This document shows, piece by piece, positions 35,507 to 44,390 of a stretch of DNA of 64,000 bases (its first letter is position 1; each line of letters starts with the position of its first letter). This stretch comes from Comamonas fluminis (GTDB lineage Bacteria > Pseudomonadota > Gammaproteobacteria > Burkholderiales > Burkholderiaceae_C): positions 3,795,501 to 3,859,500 of the forward strand of contig NZ_CP066783.1 in NCBI RefSeq assembly GCF_019186805.1. Direction: 5' to 3'. Both the position numbers and the translations under genes were made by a program. The notes beneath the pieces were generated by a model. It worked only from the letters and a program-made list of their open reading frames with translations. It was not told the DNA's origin and did no database searches.

Positions 35507-35998
35507 TCAGTGGTGCGCCGGATACCCAGGTTCGCGCACCGTGATCGTGGGCATCTTCGGCGGCAGGATGAAAGTGTCAATCATCACCACATCCTCCGTA
35601 CCCAGGTTGGCCGCAGCCATCAGTGTGTGCGGAGGCATGTAATAACAGGTGCCTGCCGGCCATTTGGCTGGCGCGTGTCCTTCCATAAAGACGGTCACTT
35701 CGCCAGTCAGGGCGCAGGTCGTGCCGCCATGCTCATGAATGTGGATGGCAGCTCTTGTTCCGGCCTTGCGAATGCCTCGCTCAATCACGATACGCATGCC
35801 ATCAGCACCAATGGTGTCCAGCATGGTGGACTCATCCACCATTCGCGCCATTTTCCCCGGTAACGTTGCCCCGTTCAGCATGTTGATGTCCAGCGCCCGA
35901 GACGGCGTGACCGATGACGTCGCGCACCCGGTCAGCATGGCGGCGAAGACGGTCAAAGCCACTGCACCACACCAACGCCCTGAATTCATTTTGCGCAT
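35507..35998 (-). CDS. Cupin-domain lipoprotein
   Basis: A 163-residue envelope lipoprotein with lipobox LTGC after MRKMNSGRWCGAVALTVFAA. The C-terminal cupin fold has motif 1 HIHEHGGTTCALTGE and a second motif near GTCYYMPPHTLMAA, with His residues suited to a metal. Start at 35998 or 35989; both give the same signal. Substrate unknown. Confidence 0.75.
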   Translation of the reverse strand: MRKMNSGRWCGAVALTVFAAMLTGCATSSVTPSRALDINMLNGATLPGKMARMVDESTMLDTIGADGMRIVIERGIRKAGTRAAIHIHEHGGTTCALTGEVTVFMEGHAPAKWPAGTCYYMPPHTLMAAANLGTEDVVMIDTFILPPKMPTITVREPGYPAHH

Positions 35999-36208
35999 CC
36001 CCAGAACTCCTGTTTGATCACATTGAGCACGCTCTGAATCATCAATTTCTGGCACTCAAGAGCGGCTTTTCACTCAGGAACTATAGAGAGCAGCATCCGA
36101 AAAAATATGTCAGTGGCGTCAGGCTGAAACAGGGTGATAGCCCTCTCAAAATCTGTCCTTTTCATGAATCCGCAAGGCGCCAGGACATATGTTTTCAAAC
36201 CACATTTC

Positions 36209-36589
36209 CTAGCCGCACTGAAAAGACTCCACCGCGCCAGCGCCTTCTGGCGTGCGCAGCTGCAGCTGGTGGCCCTGCAGCCTCACCTGATGGCCGCTGG
36301 CAAAGTCCAGCTCCAGCACAAACGGCTGCTGCACCTCATACGACAGGGGCAGCGAGCGCAGCGTCTGGCCGCCCACCCGCACGCGCCCGCCTTCAAGCCT
36401 TCCAGAGGCCTGAAGTCCATTATCTGAAAGCGCATTCAGCTCACAAATCAAGAGCAACCGCATCCACTGCCCTTCGCCGCTACCGGTGCGCCCACCCTCC
36501 ACCACGCGGGCGGCAGAAAAGCGCACCGTCAACACCTCTTCGCTGATTTGCAGCTGGGCGACTTCTGAATCTTCAAACACAAATTGCAT
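36209..36589 (-). CDS. Hypothetical protein
   Basis: A 126-residue soluble protein, start MQFVFEDSEVAQLQ, rich in Leu, Arg and Gly. I do not recognise the family. Part of the frame near 36417-36450 matches one arm of the AGCGCTT repeat family and encodes CELNALSDNG, which suggests either repeat insertion or a rapidly evolving gene. It stands divergent from the ABC importer gene. Confidence 0.55.
   Translation of the reverse strand: MQFVFEDSEVAQLQISEEVLTVRFSAARVVEGGRTGSGEGQWMRLLLICELNALSDNGLQASGRLEGGRVRVGGQTLRSLPLSYEVQQPFVLELDFASGHQVRLQGHQLQLRTPEGAGAVESFQCG
36417..36450. repeat. AGCGCTT-like arm inside a hypothetical gene
   Basis: CCATTATCTGAAAGCGCATT is close to the arm at 4438-4460, followed by CAGCTCACAAATC. 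In frame. Confidence 0.4.
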
Positions 36590-36773
36590 GGGCCTGAGCA
36601 TACGTGCTCGCATCCACCAGGCCCGCCCGAAGTGCAAAGTCGTTTTTCAAATATCGAAGCCGGTTTTCCTTCTTTCACTTCGTGCGTCGGATTTTCCACA
36701 ATGGTTTTCCCGGATGCAGCCCCGCCCCTTTGCGGGCCTGCAGCCCCACCAAAACTGGAAAGATTTTTCATCG

Positions 36774-37598
36774 ATGCAACTGAAGAAGTGGATCCCCGTT
36801 GTCGCTGCCGGGGCAGCCGTTCTGGCCTCTGGCTCGGTCTGGGCCGACCGTCTGGAAGACATCAAAAAAGCCGGTGTGCTGCGCGTGGCAGCTTTTGATG
36901 CCAACCCGCCTTTCGGCTTTATCGACCCCAAGACCCGCAAGATCGTCGGGCTGGATGCCGACTATGCCCAGGAGTTTGCCAAGCGCCTGGGTGTGAAGCT
37001 GCAACTGGTGCCCACCAACCCGGCCAACCGCGTGCCACTGCTGGTGTCCGGCAAGGTGGACTTGGTGCTTGCCAACTTCACCATCACCGAGGAACGCGCC
37101 AAGCAGGTGAACTTCAGCGTGCCGTATTTCTCATCCGGTACCCAGTTCATTGCGCCCAAGGGCAAGCTCAGCTCACCCGAGCAGCTCAACAGCCTGCGCA
37201 TTGCCGTGGACAAGGGCACGACCAACGAGATCGTGCTGCGCGAGAAGTATCCGCAGGCCACGCTGGTGGCGTTTGACGACACACCATTCGCCTTCACCGC
37301 ACTGCGCAACGGCAATGTGCAGGCGCTGTCTCAGGATGGCCCCAAGCTGGTGGGCCTGCTGGCCACCATCAAGGACGCCAAGGAACGCGACAAATGGGAA
37401 GTGCCCGCCTTCACCATCTCTAACGACTACATCGGCGTGGGCATTCCCAAGGGCGAAGTGGCGCTGACCGACTGGGTCAACACCACGCTCAAGGATCTGG
37501 AAGCGAAAGGCCAGGCCGCCAAGATCTATGACGGCTGGTTTGGCCCGCAAAGCGCCACCCCGCTGACGCGCAACTTCAAGATTGGCGACAAGAGCTGA
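36774..37598 (+). CDS. Amino-acid ABC transporter substrate-binding protein
   Basis: A 274-residue periplasmic family 3 solute-binding protein. The signal peptide MQLKKWIPVVAAGAAVLA is cleaved near VWA. The start of the mature fold is VLRVAAFDANPPFGFID and GLDADYAQEFAKRLG, typical of polar amino-acid binders. The two permease genes follow; no ATPase gene is adjacent. ATG at 36774. Substrate is probably a polar amino acid. Confidence 0.93.
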   Translation: MQLKKWIPVVAAGAAVLASGSVWADRLEDIKKAGVLRVAAFDANPPFGFIDPKTRKIVGLDADYAQEFAKRLGVKLQLVPTNPANRVPLLVSGKVDLVLANFTITEERAKQVNFSVPYFSSGTQFIAPKGKLSSPEQLNSLRIAVDKGTTNEIVLREKYPQATLVAFDDTPFAFTALRNGNVQALSQDGPKLVGLLATIKDAKERDKWEVPAFTISNDYIGVGIPKGEVALTDWVNTTLKDLEAKGQAAKIYDGWFGPQSATPLTRNFKIGDKS

Positions 37599-37669
37599 TA
37601 CAGCTGTCCAGCGCGCCACAAGCCCGGGCCTGAGCATCACAAGTGCTTTTGCGCCCGGGCAACCACTTC

Positions 37670-38425
37670 ATGACATTTCTCTCGCACTGGCCAGATTCAC
37701 TGCTGGCCTTCAAATACTGGCAATGGCTGCTTGAAGGCTGCGCAGTCACGCTCTTCGCATCTTTGCTGGTCGTGATTTTCTCGACCTCGCTGGGCATGCT
37801 GTTTGCACTGGCCCGCAATGCCGCTGCCTGGCCGCTGCGCTGGGCTGCTGTGCTCTATTTATCGGCCTTTCGCAACACGCCCCTGCTGGTGCAGCTGTTC
37901 TTCTGGTATTTCGGCGTGCCCAGCCTGCTGCCCGCCGAATGGATCACTTGGCTGAACACCCCGCACCTGCTGGGGCCTGAGGCTTTGCCACTTCGCTGGC
38001 CTTCGTTTGAGTTTCTCTCGGCCTGCCTGGGCCTGGTGTTCTATTCCACAGCCTATGTGGGTGAAGAAATACGCGCAGGCATACAGCAAGTGCCGCGCAG
38101 CCAGGTGCAGGCCGCGCAAAGCCTGGGCATGAAACGCTGGCAGCTGCTGCGCTTTATCGTGCTGCCGCAGGCCCTGGCCCAGGTGCTGTCGCCGCTCTTT
38201 GGGCAGTACATGAATATCGTCAAGAACACCTCGCTGGGCATGGCCATTGGCATGGCCGAGCTGTCTTACCGCGCTCGGCAAGCCGAGGCCGAAACCTTCC
38301 AGTCTTTTCAGGTCTATGGCATCACCACCGCGCTCTACATCGCCCTCATCATTGCGCTGGAACTGCTGAGCCAGCACCTCCAGAAGCACCGCCAATGGGG
38401 CCAGCTGCAGCTGGGGCGGGCATGA
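37670..38425 (+). CDS. Amino-acid ABC transporter permease (first)
   Basis: A 251-residue HisM/GltJ-type permease with about five helices. The FRNTPLLVQLFFWYF motif and the cytoplasmic ATPase-coupling loop QAAQSLGMKRWQLLRFIVLPQAL (EAA loop) are clear. ATG at 37670; GTG at 37643 would add nine residues. Its TGA overlaps the next ATG (ATGA), so the two permeases are coupled. Confidence 0.93.
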   Translation: MTFLSHWPDSLLAFKYWQWLLEGCAVTLFASLLVVIFSTSLGMLFALARNAAAWPLRWAAVLYLSAFRNTPLLVQLFFWYFGVPSLLPAEWITWLNTPHLLGPEALPLRWPSFEFLSACLGLVFYSTAYVGEEIRAGIQQVPRSQVQAAQSLGMKRWQLLRFIVLPQALAQVLSPLFGQYMNIVKNTSLGMAIGMAELSYRARQAEAETFQSFQVYGITTALYIALIIALELLSQHLQKHRQWGQLQLGRA

Positions 38426-39108
38426 ATTTCTCTGCGCTGAGCGACGACTGGGTCTATCTGCTGCTGGGCACCTTCCCCGAAGGGCCACCCGGCGGCGCCC
38501 TGCTGACGCTGATACTGAGTGCCACTTCAGGCATTGCATCCGCCCTGCTGGGCCTGGTGCTTGGCATTGCGTTGGTGATGAGCCAAGGCTGGGCCAGCCA
38601 GTTGCTGCACGGCGTGCTGGGCTTTCTGCGTGCCATTCCCGTGCTGATGCTGATCTTCTGGATTTACTTTCTGCTGCCCATGGTGATGGGCATGGATGTG
38701 CCCGGCACCGTCTCCGTGGTCTGCGCCCTGGCCCTGATTGGCGGCGCCTATCTGGCGCATGGCGTAGCCGCTGGCATACGCGCCGTGCCGCAGGGTCAGT
38801 GGAATGCAGGCGCCGCCCTGGGCATGAGCCGCTGGCAAGTGCTGCGCTGGGTGGTACTGCCACAGGCGCTGTCGGCCATGCTGCCCTCCTTTGTGAACCA
38901 GTGGGTTACCCTCATCAAGGACAGCTCTCTGGCCTATATCGTGGGCGTGGGGGAACTTTCCTTTCTCTCCGCCCAGGTCAATGCGCGGCTGATGGTGCAC
39001 CCTGCCGAGGTCTTTTTGCTCGTGGGCGGCATCTACTGGCTGCTGTGCTCAGCACTGAACCTGCTGGCCTGGGCTGTGGCGCCCAGACAGCAGCACCACC
39101 CGCTGTAG
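38422..39108 (+). CDS. Amino-acid ABC transporter permease (second)
   Basis: A 228-residue GltK-type permease. Conserved RAIPVLMLIFWIYF and the EAA loop (GAALGMSRWQVLRWVVLPQAL) are present. Its start overlaps the first permease stop. After it comes a MaoC gene, so the expected ATP-binding subunit is missing from this cluster. Confidence 0.93.
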   Translation: MNFSALSDDWVYLLLGTFPEGPPGGALLTLILSATSGIASALLGLVLGIALVMSQGWASQLLHGVLGFLRAIPVLMLIFWIYFLLPMVMGMDVPGTVSVVCALALIGGAYLAHGVAAGIRAVPQGQWNAGAALGMSRWQVLRWVVLPQALSAMLPSFVNQWVTLIKDSSLAYIVGVGELSFLSAQVNARLMVHPAEVFLLVGGIYWLLCSALNLLAWAVAPRQQHHPL

Positions 39109-39183
39109 CGCACTGCCACCTAGGCTACAGCGCACTTTGAAGCCGCCATGCATACTGTGCAGCACCTCAACAAGGAGAGCCGC

Positions 39184-39636
39184 ATGAGCGAGAAGCTGTA
39201 TCTGGATGATCTGTACGTGGGCCAGAAATTTGTCAGTGGCGACTACGCACTGGATGAAGCGCAGATCATTGCCTATGCCAAGCAGTTCGACCCGCAGGTC
39301 TTTCACCTCGACCCCGAAGCCGCCAAGCACACTTTTTTTCAGGGCCTGGCCGCCAGCGGCTGGCATACCGCATCCATCAGCATGCGTCTGGTGACCGAGA
39401 GCATCCCTCTGGCTGATGGCGTCATCGGCGGCGGCATGGAAGAGCTGGCCTGGCCCCAGCCCACGCGCCCGGACGACGTGCTGCATGTGGAATCCGAGAT
39501 TGTGGAAATCATCCCCTCCCAGTCCAAACCCAACCGCGCCATGGTGCGCGTGCTGTGCCACACCAAAAATCAGCGTGGCGAGGTGCTGCAGCGCTTTCGG
39601 CCCAAGATGGTTAGTTTCAAAAAACCGAATATTTAA
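39184..39636 (+). CDS. MaoC-family dehydratase
   Basis: A 150-residue hotdog-fold protein. The catalytic Asp-His pair is in FDPQVFHLDPEAAKHT, and GLAASGWHTA is the usual following helix. ATG at 39184 follows AAGGAG. MaoC proteins hydrate enoyl-CoA substrates; the short single-domain form fits R-specific enoyl-CoA hydratase-like enzymes, but the substrate is open. Neighbours give no clue. Confidence 0.88.
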   Translation: MSEKLYLDDLYVGQKFVSGDYALDEAQIIAYAKQFDPQVFHLDPEAAKHTFFQGLAASGWHTASISMRLVTESIPLADGVIGGGMEELAWPQPTRPDDVLHVESEIVEIIPSQSKPNRAMVRVLCHTKNQRGEVLQRFRPKMVSFKKPNI

Positions 39637-39641
39637 CTGAT

Positions 39642-39661
39642 AGCGGGATAAAAATCCCGCT
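39642..39661. terminator. Hairpin between the MaoC and WG-repeat genes
   Basis: AGCGGGAT (39642-39649), AAAA, ATCCCGCT (39654-39661). It lies between convergent genes, but only A-rich sequence flanks it on plus, so it is a weak terminator. Confidence 0.5.
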
Positions 39662-39669
39662 TAAAAAAT

Positions 39670-39942
39670 TCACTTCCAATTTCCACGTTTATCAATAAAT
39701 CCCCAATTTCCACCTAACTTTACTGATGCACGTCCCCCTTTAAAGTCTCTGGCATCCTCAAACTTAGGCGGAATAGCCCAATTTTGGCGCTCATCCAAAT
39801 ATCCCCACTTTCCATTCTTTGCCTGTACAGCTACTAAACCTTCACTGTAGTCCTTTGTATTCTTGTATTTAGGTCCAGTCGCCCCACAACCAGCAAGCGC
39901 AACGCCTACAATAACCGAAACAACAAAAAATCGCTTATTCAT
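39670..39942 (-). CDS. Short WG-repeat lipoprotein, AT-rich
   Basis: A 90-residue lipoprotein with lipobox LAGC after MNKRFFVVSVIVGVA. Two WG repeats follow (KWGYLDERQNWAIPPKFEDA and NWGFIDKRGNWK); the second stops in the middle of the unit, so the gene looks truncated at the 3' end. The gene and its flanks are far more AT-rich than the neighbours, a sign of foreign origin. Function unknown. Confidence 0.7.
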   Translation of the reverse strand: MNKRFFVVSVIVGVALAGCGATGPKYKNTKDYSEGLVAVQAKNGKWGYLDERQNWAIPPKFEDARDFKGGRASVKLGGNWGFIDKRGNWK

Positions 39943-40111
39943 TCCCTCTCCTTTTTAATCTATTTATCTTATTTGATATTAATAATCAAAGCCAGTACTG
40001 ACATAAAAAATAAATTTCCCTTTCAGCAAACCTCTTCGGATTTACGTACCATCGCAGGCCATCCCACTGCACTCTCAGCCCAACCAAGCAGTGTGGCCGT
40101 CCGTCTGCATC

Positions 40112-41593
40112 ATGAATTTCCCCTCTCAGTTAAACCGCCTGCGCGCCGAATGGGCACCCAGCGTTCCCCGTGAACTGCTGGCTGGCGCCGTTGCCACTTT
40201 CGCGCTGATTCCCGAAGTCATCGCTTTTTCGTTTGTGGCGGGTGTCGATCCAGCCGTGGGGCTGTACGCCTCCTTCATCATCAGCATCGTGATTGCGGTG
40301 TTTGGCGCGCGGCCAGCCATGGTGTCGGCGGCGGCGGGTTCGGTGGCTCTGGTGGCAGCGCCGCTGGTGGCGTCGCACGGTTTGCAGTATTTGCTGGCGG
40401 CAGGTTTGCTGGCCGGGGCCATGCAGATTGTGTTTGGCCTGCTGAAGATGGGCATGCTGGTGCGCTTTGTCTCCAGCTCGGTGCGTACCGGCTTTCTGAA
40501 CGCGCTGGCCGTGCTGATTTTTTCGGCCCAGCTGCCGCATTTGCGGGGTGCCAACGCAGCCACCTGGGCCATGCTGGCTCTGGGTCTGCTGCTGATCTAT
40601 GCGCTGCCCTGGCTGGGCCAGCGGCTGCAGCTCAAGGCGCTGGTGGCCATTCCCTCGCCGCTGATCTGTGTGCTGGTGCTGACCGTGCTCAGCAGCGCAC
40701 TGGGCCTGCCGCTCAAGACTGTGGCGGATCTGGGCCACCTGCCAGACAGCCTGCCGCTGTTTGCTCTGCCCGAGGTGCCCGCCAGCCTGCAGACGCTGCG
40801 CATCATCGCCCTGCCGGCTCTCGCCATTGCCATGGTGGGCCTGCTGGAATCGGTGCTGACAGCCGCTGTGGTGGACGATATGACGGGCACGCCCAGCAAC
40901 AAGAACCACGAATGCACAGGCCTGGGCCTGGCCAATATGACCGCCAGCGTGTTTGGCGGCATTGCAGGCTGCGGCATGATCGGCCAGGCCGTGGGCAATG
41001 TGAAGTACGGCGGGCGCGGGCGCCTGTCCACGCTGTTTGCCGGGGTGTTCTTGCTGGTGCTGATGGTGGCGCTCAAGCCCTGGGTGTCTCAGGTACCGGT
41101 GATCGCCCTGGTCGCCATCATGGTGATGGTGTCTGTTTCCACGTTTGACTGGAAGTCGCTGGGCAACCTGCGCCGCCTGCCGCTGCTGTCCAGCGCGGTC
41201 ATGCTGACCACGGTGGCCATCACCATCGGCACCCACAATCTGGCAGCGGGCGTGCTGACGGGCGTGGTGCTGTCAGGGCTGTTTTTCGCCATCAAGGTCT
41301 CGCGCATGCTGCAAGTGCGCTGCAGCGACGATGCCCAGACAGGCCAGCGCATCTGGCAGGTCAGCGGCCAGGTGTTCTTTGCTTCGGCAGACGCCCTGAT
41401 CGAAGCCTTTGATGTGCGCGCCGCCGCAGGGCGCGATGTGCGCATCGATGTCAGCCGCGCACATTTCTGGGACATCACCGCCGTGGCGGCGCTGGACAAG
41501 GTGGTCGAGCGCCTGCGCCAGCATGGCTGCACGGTTGAAGTCTGGGGGCTGGACGACGACAGCCAGCGCCTGCAGCAACGGCTTAACGCGTAA
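40112..41593 (+). CDS. SulP-family anion transporter with STAS domain
   Basis: A 493-residue inner-membrane protein with about 12 helices and a C-terminal STAS domain (about 410-493). The N-terminal LLAGAVATFALIPEVIAF and the central NKNHECTGLGLANMTAS are the usual SulP motifs. Substrate may be sulfate, bicarbonate or a dicarboxylate. ATG at 40112; GTG at 40091 is an alternative. The 3' end overlaps the convergent phasin-like gene by 11 bp. Confidence 0.92.
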   Translation: MNFPSQLNRLRAEWAPSVPRELLAGAVATFALIPEVIAFSFVAGVDPAVGLYASFIISIVIAVFGARPAMVSAAAGSVALVAAPLVASHGLQYLLAAGLLAGAMQIVFGLLKMGMLVRFVSSSVRTGFLNALAVLIFSAQLPHLRGANAATWAMLALGLLLIYALPWLGQRLQLKALVAIPSPLICVLVLTVLSSALGLPLKTVADLGHLPDSLPLFALPEVPASLQTLRIIALPALAIAMVGLLESVLTAAVVDDMTGTPSNKNHECTGLGLANMTASVFGGIAGCGMIGQAVGNVKYGGRGRLSTLFAGVFLLVLMVALKPWVSQVPVIALVAIMVMVSVSTFDWKSLGNLRRLPLLSSAVMLTTVAITIGTHNLAAGVLTGVVLSGLFFAIKVSRMLQVRCSDDAQTGQRIWQVSGQVFFASADALIEAFDVRAAAGRDVRIDVSRAHFWDITAVAALDKVVERLRQHGCTVEVWGLDDDSQRLQQRLNA

Positions 41594-41987
41594 GCGGCGT
41601 TCTGGCCAGCCGCCGGGCATTGGCCACGGCCTTGCGGCGCACGGGCTCCAGCGTCTGCGCCACGGCTTTCTCGCCTGCTTCAGCCAGTGGCAGCGGGCTC
41701 AGCATATGGCTGAACGCCCCCGCATAGTCGCCACGCAGGCAGGAGGAAAACCATTGCCTGTGCCACTGCATTTGCCAGCCCAGCACTGCCGTGTTCCAGG
41801 CCACGCAGCTCTGGGCAAAGGCCAGCTGCTTTTCCAGCACCATGCCGGTGAATTCCTTGCGGTCTCGTGCATCGGGCAGCGGGCCGGCCAGCGCCATGCG
41901 TGCAACGCGATGCGCTATCACCTGAGGAGCAGCCACCGCAATATCTACGGCCTTGCTGGCGGCACTGGCTTTGCGAAAACCGGGCAT
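41583..41987 (-). CDS. Phasin-like polyhydroxyalkanoate granule protein
   Basis: A 134-residue protein resembling Burkholderiales granule-associated phasins, with the block APQVIAHRVARMALAGP, then DRKEFTGMVLEKQLAF. ATG at 41987 is favoured by AAAGGAG 6 nt upstream. No PHA synthase is in the window. The assignment rests on recalled family pattern, so it is provisional. Confidence 0.6.
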   Translation of the reverse strand: MPGFRKASAASKAVDIAVAAPQVIAHRVARMALAGPLPDARDRKEFTGMVLEKQLAFAQSCVAWNTAVLGWQMQWHRQWFSSCLRGDYAGAFSHMLSPLPLAEAGEKAVAQTLEPVRRKAVANARRLARTPLTR

Positions 41988-42072
41988 GGGAAACTCCTTT
42001 GGCATTGCGAATATTGCAGTGCAGCAAATAGTGCCTGCGCTTTATATCAGGCACAAGTGGCCAAGCGCTGAC

Positions 42073-42990
42073 TTACTCCGTCGCCAGATGCTGACTTTGC
42101 TGCTGCAGCGCAGCCACCAGCCACTGCACCGCCATGTCGGACGGGCGGTGCAACGGCAGCAGCACATGCACCTGAAACGGAATGGAAAATGCCAGCGGCC
42201 GCACCACCAGTTGCGGCCCGGCGCAGGCTCTGGCCGTCAGCGGGTTGACGACGGCCACGCCCAGCCCGTGCTGCACCATGGCGCAGACCGCTACCGCGCT
42301 ATGGGTTTCCAGCTGCAGACGGCGCTGCACACCGGCAGCGGCAAACACGGCATCGATCTGCTGGCGATAGGGGTCGTCTCGCGCCAGGCTGATAAAGGGC
42401 TGGTCTGCAAAGTCCTCAGCCTGCAGCACGGTCCTGGCCGCCAGCGGGTGCGTGGCGGGCAGTACGGCCACCTCATCCATGGCGGGCAGCGGCAGGCTGC
42501 GCGTGCCGGGCGGCGCATCGGCCTGCTCGGTCAGGCCCAGGTCAAAACGCTGGGCGGCCATCCACTCCTGCAGCAGCGGCCCTTCCTGCGTGGCTACGCT
42601 GACGGCCACCGGCCCATGCTCGGCATACAGCCGCGCCAGTGCACCGGGCAGCAGGGCGTGGCTGAGCGCTGGCAGGCACAGCGCGCTGATATGTGCGCCC
42701 TGCGGGCGGCCCAGCTCCTGGGCGCGGTCAATCACACGCTCCAGCCCCTGCCAGCTGCGCTGCACCTCATCCCACAGCAGCAGCGCACGCGCATTGGCAC
42801 GCAGGCGGCCCTGCAAGCGCTCAAACAAGGCGTAGCCCAGCAACTGCTCCATGCGCGCCAGCTCGCGGCTGACGGTGGGTTGGGATGTGTATAGCAGCGC
42901 CGCCGCCCCGGTCACACTGCCCGCCGTCATCACGGCGCGAAAAACTTCGATATGGCGGTGGGTGATGCGGCTGGGCTGGCTTTCATTCAT
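42073..42990 (-). CDS. lysR: LysR, activator of lysA
   Basis: A 305-residue regulator that resembles E. coli LysR proper: RHIEVFRAVMTAGSVTGAAA, the HTH TSQPTVSRELARMEQL and then LFERLQGRL. It is divergent from lysA with 147 bp between starts, the classic arrangement. The product activates lysA when diaminopimelate is high and lysine low. Dyads in the gap are candidate binding sites. Confidence 0.93.
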   Translation of the reverse strand: MNESQPSRITHRHIEVFRAVMTAGSVTGAAALLYTSQPTVSRELARMEQLLGYALFERLQGRLRANARALLLWDEVQRSWQGLERVIDRAQELGRPQGAHISALCLPALSHALLPGALARLYAEHGPVAVSVATQEGPLLQEWMAAQRFDLGLTEQADAPPGTRSLPLPAMDEVAVLPATHPLAARTVLQAEDFADQPFISLARDDPYRQQIDAVFAAAGVQRRLQLETHSAVAVCAMVQHGLGVAVVNPLTARACAGPQLVVRPLAFSIPFQVHVLLPLHRPSDMAVQWLVAALQQQSQHLATE

Positions 42991-43032
42991 GCCTCAAAGC
43001 ATATCCACAATGAATTAACTTCACAAAAACAA

Positions 43033-43048
43033 GCATTGGACTGAATGC
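43033..43048. promoter_or_regulatory. Dyad in the lysR-lysA gap
   Basis: GCATT-N6-AATGC. It lies midway between the divergent starts, a candidate regulator site, but lacks a symmetric T-N11-A. Confidence 0.35.
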
Positions 43049-43075
43049 ACTCATCAAGGCACCATGCAAGGTAAT

Positions 43076-43094
43076 ACAGGCAAAAAATGCCTGT
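43076..43094. promoter_or_regulatory. Hairpin 43 nt before lysA
   Basis: ACAGGCA (43076-43082), AAAAA, TGCCTGT (43088-43094). Could be an operator or a leader hairpin. Confidence 0.4.
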
Positions 43095-43137
43095 TGCCCA
43101 ATACCAGCCTGCGCTGACAGCTACGAAAGTTTAGAAA

Positions 43138-44385
43138 ATGGCCAACCCCTTCGCACCCGCACAACTCTGGCAACTGGCCGACGAATTCGGCACCCCACTG
43201 TGGGTCTATGACGCCGCCACCATCCGCGAGCGCATTGCCCAGCTCAAGGCGTTTGACACCGTGCGCTTTGCGCAAAAAGCCTGCTCCAACATTCACATCT
43301 TGAAGCTGATGCGCGAGCAAGGCGTGAAGGTGGATGCCGTCTCGCGCGGCGAAATCCTGCGTGCGCTGGCGGCGGGCTTCACCCCCGGCTTTGGCGAACC
43401 CAGCGACATCGTCTTCACCGCCGATGTGATGGATGAAGCGACTCTCGCCACCGTGGTCGAGCACAAGGTGCCCGTGAATGCCGGGTCGATTGACATGCTG
43501 CACCAGTTGGCCGCTGTCTCGAAGGGCCACCATGTGTGGCTGCGCATCAACCCCGGCTTTGGCCACGGCCACAGCAACAAGACCAACACCGGCGGCGAGC
43601 ACAGCAAGCACGGCATCTGGCACACCGAGCTGGAAGCCGCACTGAAGGCCATCGTTGACGGCGGCCTGGTGCTGGCCGGTCTGCACATGCACATTGGCTC
43701 TGGCGTGGACTACGGCCACCTGCAGGAAGTCTGCGGCGCCATGGTCAAACTGGTGGAGCGCACCAAGGCAGCAGGCGTCGATCTGCACGCCATCAGCGCC
43801 GGTGGCGGTCTGTCGATTCCTTATAAGAAGGGCGACGCCACCATTGATACGAACCATTACCACGGTCTGTGGGATGCGGCACGCAAGCAAGCCGAAGCGG
43901 TGGTGGGCCACAAGCTGGGTCTGGAGCTGGAACCCGGCCGCTTCCTGGTCGCTGAATCCGGCGTGCTGCTGGGTACCGTGCGCGCCACCAAGAATGCGGG
44001 CAGCAACCACTTTGTGCTGGTCGACACCGGCTTCAACGAACTGATGCGCCCCAGCATGTACGGCAGCTACCACGGCATGGAAGTGCTGCGCCGCGACGGC
44101 CAGAGCCTGCCCGCGCAGGACAGCGTGGTGGCCGGCCCCCTGTGCGAATCGGGCGACGTGTTCACCCAGGGCGACGGCGGCGTGGTGCTGCCCCGCTCGC
44201 TGGCCGGTGCCAGCGTGGGCGACCTGCTGGTGATTCACGACACGGGCGCTTATGGCAGCTCCATGTCCAGCAACTACAACACACGTCCGCTGGCTGCTGA
44301 GGTGCTGGTTGATGGTGGCAAGACCCAACTGATTCGCCGCCGCCAGACGGTGGAAGAACTGCTGGCTCTTGAACTAGGCCTGTAA
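43138..44385 (+). CDS. lysA: Diaminopimelate decarboxylase
   Basis: A 415-residue PLP enzyme, the last step of lysine synthesis. PLP lysine is in FAQKACSNIHIL (about 45-56); glycine-rich AISAGGGLSIPY and GPLCESGDVF (Cys at the dimer active site) are clear. ATG follows a gap shared with lysR. A structured repeat begins about 5 nt after the TAA. Confidence 0.97.
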   Translation: MANPFAPAQLWQLADEFGTPLWVYDAATIRERIAQLKAFDTVRFAQKACSNIHILKLMREQGVKVDAVSRGEILRALAAGFTPGFGEPSDIVFTADVMDEATLATVVEHKVPVNAGSIDMLHQLAAVSKGHHVWLRINPGFGHGHSNKTNTGGEHSKHGIWHTELEAALKAIVDGGLVLAGLHMHIGSGVDYGHLQEVCGAMVKLVERTKAAGVDLHAISAGGGLSIPYKKGDATIDTNHYHGLWDAARKQAEAVVGHKLGLELEPGRFLVAESGVLLGTVRATKNAGSNHFVLVDTGFNELMRPSMYGSYHGMEVLRRDGQSLPAQDSVVAGPLCESGDVFTQGDGGVVLPRSLAGASVGDLLVIHDTGAYGSSMSSNYNTRPLAAEVLVDGGKTQLIRRRQTVEELLALELGL

Positions 44386-44390
44386 CTTAA

